Position numbers and translations under genes: made by a program
Notes under the pieces: model-generated
What the model was told of the DNA's origin: nothing
The model's input: only the letters and a program-made list of their open reading frames with translations
Database searches by the model: none
Shown here: positions 57,902-64,000 of the stretch, piece after piece
Position numbering within the stretch: position 1 is the first letter of the stretch
Layout: the number at the start of each line of letters is the position of its first letter
NCBI GenBank assembly: GCA_947306175.1
Contig: CAMZFV010000014.1
Coordinates: forward strand, 1-64,000
DNA: 64,000 nucleotides
Source: an uncultured Prevotellaceae bacterium
GTDB taxonomy: Bacteria > Bacteroidota > Bacteroidia > Bacteroidales > Muribaculaceae
Reading direction: 5' to 3'

Positions 57902-58552
57902 ATGAACAAACAAATCACATTGCAACAAGCCGTCGAGAAGGTACAGGACGGCATGACTATTATGTTTGGCGGTTTCTTGGGTAACGGCAGTGCCACCCAG
58001 ATTATTGACGCTATTGTAGAGAAGGGTGTTAAAGACCTCACCATCATTGCTAACGACACCGCCTATGACGAGGTGGCTCACGGCAAGCTGGTTTCCAACC
58101 ACCAGGTAAAGAAAGCTATCGTGTCCCACACGGGTACCAACAAGCAGACCGCATTGCAGAAGAATGAGGGCACCCTCATTGTGGAATACGTTCCCCAGGG
58201 CACCCTGGCCGAGCGCATCCGTGCGGCAGGTGCTGGTTTGGGCGGCGTGCTGACCCCCACTGGCTTGGGCACCATCATGGCCGACGGCAAGGAGATCATC
58301 AAGGTCGATGGTAAAGACTTCCTGCTGGAGAAGCCCCTGCGTGCCGACATCGCTTTCCTGCGTGCCAACATCGTTGACGAGTTCGGTAACATGGTATTCC
58401 TGGGCACTACCAACAACTTCAACCCGCTGATGGCTACCGCTGCCGACTATGTGGTAGTTGAGGCCGAGAAGCTGGTTCCCGTGGGTGAGATCGCTCCCGA
58501 GCACGTTCATGCATCAGGTATCTACGTTGACGGCATCTACGTCGAGCAATAA
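57902..58552 (+). CDS. atoD: Acetoacetate/butyrate CoA-transferase alpha subunit
   Basis: VQDGMTIMFGGFLGNGSATQIIDAIVEKGVKDLTIIANDTA; PQGTLAERIRAAGAGLGGVLTPTGLGT. Confidence 0.9.
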   Translation: MNKQITLQQAVEKVQDGMTIMFGGFLGNGSATQIIDAIVEKGVKDLTIIANDTAYDEVAHGKLVSNHQVKKAIVSHTGTNKQTALQKNEGTLIVEYVPQGTLAERIRAAGAGLGGVLTPTGLGTIMADGKEIIKVDGKDFLLEKPLRADIAFLRANIVDEFGNMVFLGTTNNFNPLMATAADYVVVEAEKLVPVGEIAPEHVHASGIYVDGIYVEQ

Positions 58553-58555
58553 GCT

Positions 58556-58630
58556 ATTAGGTTTTAGGCATTAGGCGTTAGTAATCATACTTACAACTTA
58601 AAACTAAGAACTTATAACTTAAATCAATGG
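58556..58630 (+). repeat. Intergenic leader repeat copy 1 (upstream of kal)
   Basis: ttaggttttaggcattaggcgttagtaatcatacttacaacttaaaactaagaacttataactt... Confidence 0.9.
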
Positions 58631-59013
58631 AATACAAAACAATGATCAGACTGCGCATGAGCGCAAAGGATGCCCACTACGGTGGCAATCTGGTGGACGG
58701 AGCACACATGGTACACCTCTTCGGTGACGTGGCTACTGAGTTGTTGATTATGCGTGATGGCGATGAAGGTCTCTTCTGCGCCTACGACAATATCGAGTTC
58801 CTGGCACCTGTCTATGCTGGTGACTTCATTGAGGCCGAGGGTTGGATTGACCGCGAGGGCAATACCTCACGTCACATGGTGTTTGAGGCCCGCAAAGTGG
58901 CCCAGGCTCGTCCCGACATCTCGGCATCGGCTGCCGACATCCTCGACGAGCCCGTTGTCGTTTGCCGCGCTTCCGGCACCTGTGTAACTCCCAAAGACTG
59001 CCAACGCAAATAA
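58627..59013 (+). CDS. kal: 3-aminobutyryl-CoA ammonia lyase
   Basis: Hotdog-like 128 aa protein in the lysine fermentation cluster ([35 protein letters not shown]). Confidence 0.88.
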   Translation: MEYKTMIRLRMSAKDAHYGGNLVDGAHMVHLFGDVATELLIMRDGDEGLFCAYDNIEFLAPVYAGDFIEAEGWIDREGNTSRHMVFEARKVAQARPDISASAADILDEPVVVCRASGTCVTPKDCQRK

Positions 59014-59021
59014 ATAAGGCT

Positions 59022-59094
59022 TTAGGTTTTAGGCATTAGGCGTTAGTAATCATACTTACAACTTAAAACTAAAAACTTACAACTCAATCAATGG
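59022..59094 (+). repeat. Intergenic leader repeat copy 2 (upstream of kce)
   Basis: ttaggttttaggcattaggcgttagtaatcatacttacaacttaaaactaaaaacttacaact... Confidence 0.9.
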
Positions 59095-59924
59095 ATAAAC
59101 TGATTATCACTGCCGCCATCTGCGGCGCCGAGGTCACCAAGGAGCAAAACCCCAACGTGCCCTATACCGTAGAAGAAATCGTCCGTGAGGCCAAGTCAGC
59201 CGTTGACGCTGGTGCCGCCATCGTCCACCTGCACGTGCGCTGGGACGACGGTACGCCCACACAGGACCGTGCCCGCTTCCAGGAGTGTGAAGAGGCCATC
59301 CTCAAGGTGTGTCCCAATGTCATCCTGATTCCGTCAACTGGCGGTGCTGTGGGTATGACCCCCGACGAGCGTCTGCAATCGACCGACACCACCCCGCTGC
59401 CCGAGATGGCAACGCTCGACTGCGGTACATGCAACTTTGGCGACGAGATTTTTGACAATACGATGCCCACCATGCGTGCCTTCGGCAAGCGCATGATCGA
59501 GCGCGGCATCAAGCCCGAGTATGAGTGCTTTGAGATGGGTCATCTCGACACCATTCTCACCATGGCACGTAAGGGTGAGGTTCCCGGTGCTCCCATGCAG
59601 TTCAACTTCGTGCTGGGCGTTCCCGGTTGCACCCCTGCCACAGTAGCTAACCTGTGCTGGCTCGTGAACGGCATCCCCGCAGGCTCCACCTGGACCGTGA
59701 CCGGCGTAGGCCGTCACGCCTTCCCGATGGCCGCTGCCGCAATCGCCATGGGCGGTAACGTGCGTGTGGGATTTGAGGACAACCTCTACCTCTCCAAGGG
59801 CGTGCTGGCCAAGAGCAACGGCGAACTCGTTGAGAAGGTCGTACGCATCGCCAAGGAACTGGGCCGTCCCATCGCTACCAGCGACGAGGCCCGCGAAATC
59901 CTGGGTCTTCCCAAACGCAATTAA
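59091..59924 (+). CDS. kce: 3-keto-5-aminohexanoate cleavage enzyme (BKACE family)
   Basis: MDKLIITAAICGAEVTKEQNPNVPYTVEEI...AAIVHLHVRWDDGTPTQD, GGNVRVGFEDN. Confidence 0.95.
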   Translation: MDKLIITAAICGAEVTKEQNPNVPYTVEEIVREAKSAVDAGAAIVHLHVRWDDGTPTQDRARFQECEEAILKVCPNVILIPSTGGAVGMTPDERLQSTDTTPLPEMATLDCGTCNFGDEIFDNTMPTMRAFGKRMIERGIKPEYECFEMGHLDTILTMARKGEVPGAPMQFNFVLGVPGCTPATVANLCWLVNGIPAGSTWTVTGVGRHAFPMAAAAIAMGGNVRVGFEDNLYLSKGVLAKSNGELVEKVVRIAKELGRPIATSDEAREILGLPKRN

Positions 59925-59999
59925 TTCACGTTTTGCGAGCAAAACGTGAAGTTTAGAGTTTAGGGTTTAGAGAATTCTTTGAACCAAAAACAAGAATCT

Positions 60000-60069
60000 A
60001 AGGACTAAAAACTAAGGACTAAGAACTAAGGACTAAGAACTAAGGACTAAAAACTAAGGACTAAAAACT
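60000..60069 (+). repeat. Five tandem 14-bp units aaggactaa(a/g)aact
   Basis: 60000-60013, 60014-60027, 60028-60041, 60042-60055, 60056-60069. Confidence 0.95.
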
Positions 60070-60098
60070 TAATAATAACTATTAAACCAATTAAAACA

Positions 60099-61172
60099 AT
60101 GCAGAAACACGGAAACAGATTCGGTACGCACCGAGTAATCGAACCTAAGGGCGTTCTTCCTCAGCCCGCCAACAAGTTGGACAACAACATGGACGAGATC
60201 TACGATAACGAGATCCTGATCGATGTACAAACCCTGAATATTGACTCCGCTTCGTTCACCGACATCCACAACTATGCCAAGCAGCAGGCCAAGGATCCCA
60301 ACAACGAGGCCGAAGTTCTGGAGGAAATCAAGAAGGAGATGCTCCTCAATGTCGAGCTGCAGGGCAAGCACCGCAACCGTCGCACCGGTTCGGGTGGTAT
60401 GCTGCTGGGTAAGGTAGAGAAGATCGGTGATGCCTTGAAGGGCAAAATCGACCTGAAGGAAGGCGACCGCATCGCGACCCTCGTATCGCTGTCACTCACC
60501 CCTCTGCGCATCGACGAGATCCTAGAGATCCGTGCCGATGTTGACCAGGTGGACATCAAGGGTAAGGCCATCCTGTTCGAGAGCGGCATCTATGCCAAGA
60601 TACCCGATGACATGCCTGAGAAACTGGCGTTGAGCGCACTCGACGTAGCAGGTGCTCCCGCACAGACTGCCAAATTGTGTCAGTATGGCCAGAACGTTGT
60701 TGTCCTGGGTGCTGGTGGCAAGAGCGGTATGCTCTGCTGCTATGAGGCCAAGAAGCGCGTGGGCGTTACTGGTAAGGTAATCGGCCTCGCCAATAGCCCC
60801 AAGTCAACCCAGCGCATCAAGGATCTCGGCTTCTGTGACGTGGTCGAGAGCGTTGCCGGTATGACTCCTGTTGAGGTGTATGAATTGGTGAACAAACTGA
60901 CCGATGGCAAGATGGCCGACGTGACCATCAATTGCGTAAACGTGCCTGATTGCGAAATGACGGCTGTGCTGTGTACTAGGGACGATGGTGTGGTTTACTT
61001 CTTCTCGATGGCCACCAGCTTCACCAAGGCAGCCCTGGGTGCCGAAGGTATCGGTGCAGACACCAACATGATTATTGGTAACGGCTACACCAAGGGTCAC
61101 GCCGACTTCACCTTGCAGGAACTGCGCGAGTGCCCCGAGTTGCGCAAGATCTTTGAGGAACTCTACGCCTAA
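60099..61172 (+). CDS. kdd: L-erythro-3,5-diaminohexanoate dehydrogenase
   Basis: GNRFGTHRVIEPKGVLPQPANKLDN; VVVLGAGGKSGMLCCYEAKKRVG Rossmann motif. Confidence 0.93.
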   Translation: MQKHGNRFGTHRVIEPKGVLPQPANKLDNNMDEIYDNEILIDVQTLNIDSASFTDIHNYAKQQAKDPNNEAEVLEEIKKEMLLNVELQGKHRNRRTGSGGMLLGKVEKIGDALKGKIDLKEGDRIATLVSLSLTPLRIDEILEIRADVDQVDIKGKAILFESGIYAKIPDDMPEKLALSALDVAGAPAQTAKLCQYGQNVVVLGAGGKSGMLCCYEAKKRVGVTGKVIGLANSPKSTQRIKDLGFCDVVESVAGMTPVEVYELVNKLTDGKMADVTINCVNVPDCEMTAVLCTRDDGVVYFFSMATSFTKAALGAEGIGADTNMIIGNGYTKGHADFTLQELRECPELRKIFEELYA

Positions 61173-61239
61173 TCAAGAAATTTGATGCCGATGGGGCACG
61201 TTTACGCGTGCCTCCACGGCATCATCATTTGACACAATC

Positions 61240-62523
61240 ATGGTAGAATCAAGAAGAAAACAGATGTTTCCCGATGTCACCGACGAACAGTGGAATGACT
61301 GGAAGTGGCAGGTGAAAAACCGCATCGAGACCCTCGATGAGCTCAAGAAGTATGTGAGCCTCACCGCCGAGGAGGAAGAGGGCGTTAAGCAGACCCTCAA
61401 GACCCTGCGTATGGCCATCACGCCCTATTACTTGAGCCTCATCAACCCCGATGATCCCTGTGACCCCATCCGCCGTCAGTGTATCCCCACGGGTCTGGAG
61501 ACCCATCAGGCTGCTGCCGACCTGCTCGACCCCTTGCATGAGGACGAGGATTCACCCACGCCTGGCTTGACCCACCGTTATCCCGACCGTGTGCTGTTCC
61601 TCATCACCGACATGTGCTCGATGTACTGCCGCCACTGTACCCGTCGCCGCTTTGCCGGACAGACCGACAACGAGTGTGGCATGGATCGCATCGAGAAGGC
61701 GCTGGAGTACATCCGCAACACGCCCACCGTGCGCGACGTCCTCCTCTCGGGTGGCGATGCCCTCATGGTGAGCGACAAGCGCTTGGAATACATCATCTCG
61801 GAACTGAGGAAGATACCTCATGTGGAAATCGTCCGCTTGGGTACCCGCACCCCCGTGGTTTGCCCGCAGCGCATCACGCCTGAGTTGTGCGATATGTTGA
61901 AGAAGTATCATCCCATCTGGATCAATACCCACTTCAACCATCCCAACGAGGTGACTCCCGAGTCGAGCCGTGCCTGCGAGATGCTGGCCAACGCCGGTAT
62001 CCCTTTGGGCAACCAGAGCGTGTTGTTGCGTGGTGTGAACGACTGCGTTCACGTGATGAAGAAACTCGTGCATGAGATCGTCAAGATCCGCGTGCGTCCT
62101 TACTACATCTACCAGTGCGACCTGTCGATGGGTCTGGAGCACTTCCGCACTCCCGTCAGCAAGGGTATCGAGATCATCGAGGGTCTGCGTGGCCACACCA
62201 GCGGCTACTGCGTGCCCACCTTCGTGGTGGACGCTCCTGGTGGCGGCGGCAAGACGCCCGTCATGCCCCAGTACATCATCTCGCAGGCACCGGGTAGAGT
62301 GGTATTGCGCAATTTCGAGGGCGTGATCACGACCTACACCGAGCCCACCGAGTATCACAGCGAGTGCAACTGCCCCGAGTGCCAGGCTGCACGTGCCAAG
62401 GAGCAGGTGGCTGCCGACAAGGCTGTGGATGGCGTTATCTCGCTGCTTGAGGGTGAGCGCATGAACATCGAGCCCAGGGCGCTGAAACGCCATGAGCGCA
62501 ACGAGGTCCGCAACAAGAAATAA
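61240..62523 (+). CDS. kamA: Lysine 2,3-aminomutase (radical SAM)
   Basis: CSMYCRHCTRRRFAG CxxxCxxC motif, YYIYQCDLSMGLEHFRTPVSKG, C-terminal Cys motif CNCPEC. Confidence 0.97.
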   Translation: MVESRRKQMFPDVTDEQWNDWKWQVKNRIETLDELKKYVSLTAEEEEGVKQTLKTLRMAITPYYLSLINPDDPCDPIRRQCIPTGLETHQAAADLLDPLHEDEDSPTPGLTHRYPDRVLFLITDMCSMYCRHCTRRRFAGQTDNECGMDRIEKALEYIRNTPTVRDVLLSGGDALMVSDKRLEYIISELRKIPHVEIVRLGTRTPVVCPQRITPELCDMLKKYHPIWINTHFNHPNEVTPESSRACEMLANAGIPLGNQSVLLRGVNDCVHVMKKLVHEIVKIRVRPYYIYQCDLSMGLEHFRTPVSKGIEIIEGLRGHTSGYCVPTFVVDAPGGGGKTPVMPQYIISQAPGRVVLRNFEGVITTYTEPTEYHSECNCPECQAARAKEQVAADKAVDGVISLLEGERMNIEPRALKRHERNEVRNKK

Positions 62524-62555
62524 AACTTGACGTTGGTTCCGTGGAGATGTACTGA

Positions 62556-63608
62556 ATGATACGTCTCCACGGGAACCAATTTGAATGCGCAGTGCTTCCT
62601 TTCATCGATGACATATTGCGGTACGATAGCCTGTCTATCGTGGGACTGGAGAAAAACACCGGCAAGACCGAGAGCCTGAAATATGTGCTCGACCGTCTGC
62701 CTGTCCAGACCAAACGCATCGCCGTGACCTCAATCGGCATTGATGGAGAAACCACCGATCAGGTGACCCGCACCCAGAAACCCGAAATCATCCTCCGTGA
62801 GGGGATGTACTTCGGTACCAGCGAGACCCACTACCGCCAGCGTCGGCTGGTCTCAGAGCTCATCGACGTGAGCGACGAGAGCACATCACTGGGCAGGGTA
62901 GTGACCGCAAAGGCTGTCACGGGAGGCAAAATCCTCCTCTCGGGGCCTTCATCGGCCAGCAGCCTCAAGCGATGGATGACTGAGATGCAGCAACGCTTCA
63001 ACATCGACCTGGTCATCATCGACGGTGCCTTGTCTCGCATGAGTTCGGCTTCACCCGCCGTCAGCCAGTCGATGATATTGGCAACGGGTGCTGCCTACTC
63101 GGCTAACATCAGCACACTGGTGAGCAAGACCGCCCATGTGGTGGATCTCATTAACCTGGACTTGACCAATGAGCGAAACATCCAGATGCTCACCCCCATC
63201 GACAAGGGCCTGTGGTTCATCGACAAGGAAGGGAAACTGCACTCGCTCGATACTGTGACGTCCTTGTCTCAAGACATCCACTTCCAGGGAATGGACGGTT
63301 GTGAGACACTGTATGTGGCAGGAGCGCTGGTGGACGGCTTCCTTGAGAAGGTGAGAAAGAACAAGGACCTCAAGCAGGTGGAACTGGTGGTGAGGGATTT
63401 CACCAAGATTTTCGTCACCCCGCAGCAGTTCAGGCTATTTATCAAGGCTGGTGGCCGCATCCATGTGTTGCAGCGTAGCAAACTGCTTGCCGTGACCGTC
63501 AACCCCACTTCGCCCAGCGGCTATGTCCTTGACTCGGACACCCTGTGCGACAGGCTCAGCGAAGCCATCGGGCTTCCTGTTTACGATTTATTAAAGAACG
63601 AACTATAA
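62556..63608 (+). CDS. KamB-like P-loop protein of the lysine fermentation cluster
   Basis: 350 aa with GLEKNTGKT P-loop-like motif directly after kamA. Confidence 0.6.
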   Translation: MIRLHGNQFECAVLPFIDDILRYDSLSIVGLEKNTGKTESLKYVLDRLPVQTKRIAVTSIGIDGETTDQVTRTQKPEIILREGMYFGTSETHYRQRRLVSELIDVSDESTSLGRVVTAKAVTGGKILLSGPSSASSLKRWMTEMQQRFNIDLVIIDGALSRMSSASPAVSQSMILATGAAYSANISTLVSKTAHVVDLINLDLTNERNIQMLTPIDKGLWFIDKEGKLHSLDTVTSLSQDIHFQGMDGCETLYVAGALVDGFLEKVRKNKDLKQVELVVRDFTKIFVTPQQFRLFIKAGGRIHVLQRSKLLAVTVNPTSPSGYVLDSDTLCDRLSEAIGLPVYDLLKNEL

Positions 63609-63609
63609 C

Positions 63610-64000
63610 GTGCAACTGAAGAATGTCATAGAATCGCCTTGCGGCTTGCGCTTTATGCTCGACCAGCTGGATTTGCAGTCGGGTTTTGCCCGCCGTTGGC
63701 TCCTTGACTCACCCATGATGACCGATGGGGAGGAAATCAAGGAGGCCTATGACGTCTTGCACTGTTTTGCGGACTTCATCGAGCGGGAGGACAAGACCTA
63801 TATCGACACACTGCAATTCAGATTGCAGGGACTGAAAGATATCAGGACAACCATCAAGAACCTCGCTCAGAAGTCTACCCTCGATGATATCGAGCTGTTT
63901 GAAGTCAAGCACCTCGCCATTCTGGCTACCGACGTCAATCGGTTGCTGCAGGAGCATAGCATGGCTGGCGTGGTTGAGATTCCCGCCCTTGACGAGGTCA
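63610..64000 (+). CDS. MutS-like protein (KamC-like), N-terminal part, cut by window edge
   Basis: Open frame from GTG 63610 (VQLKNVIESPCGLRFMLDQLDLQSGFARRWLLDSP...) resembling the MutS-like partner found in lysine fermentation clusters; ATPase domain outside window. Confidence 0.5.
   Translation, partial: MQLKNVIESPCGLRFMLDQLDLQSGFARRWLLDSPMMTDGEEIKEAYDVLHCFADFIEREDKTYIDTLQFRLQGLKDIRTTIKNLAQKSTLDDIELFEVKHLAILATDVNRLLQEHSMAGVVEIPALDEV

Noticed and set aside
60000-60069. CRISPR array
   Set aside because: Contiguous 14-bp units without spacers and no cas genes; a simple tandem repeat.

Overview
64-kb chromosomal window from a Bacteroidales-type genome (family not determinable here; the gene content and TAnnTTTG-type promoters fit Prevotellaceae/Muribaculaceae-like gut bacteria). 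Left to right: a citrate-lyase operon (citD-E-F-X and a citC-citG fusion) with a downstream aconitase-family hydratase cut by the left edge; an acyltransferase; a lone vsr endonuclease next to a 20-aa relic of a type I HsdS; holB and an AddB-like nuclease; an S4 protein, pth, rplY, tsf, rpsB, rpsI, rplM block; a RAYT/Y1 transposase with REP-like palindromes; an ADP-forming acetyl-CoA synthetase; dapF and a PatB-type aminotransferase; an indolepyruvate:ferredoxin oxidoreductase operon; a deletion scar of an RND efflux operon; envelope genes (OMPLA, DUF4421, PlpD-like patatin); rfbB; secreted dockerin/Big2/SUMF1-like and CotH proteins; an orphan HigA antitoxin; a BlaI/M56 sensor pair divergent from two tandem serpins, one fused to a TonB_C domain; two AAA ATPases; htpG; ompA; a DPP-IV-like peptidase; and a lysine-fermentation operon (atoD-kal-kce-kdd-kamA-kamB-mutS-like) cut by the right edge. 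Best candidate for an undescribed system: the BlaI-M56/serpin-TonB_C locus (41.6-46.7 kb), where sensor and inhibitor carry closely related TonB_C domains. Other leads: the RAYT/REP locus, the RND deletion fusion, the orphan HigA with a 75-aa partner, tandem dyads upstream of an ATPase, and unusual repeats and hairpins between the lysine-fermentation genes. All calls come from reading the sequence; no database search was run.
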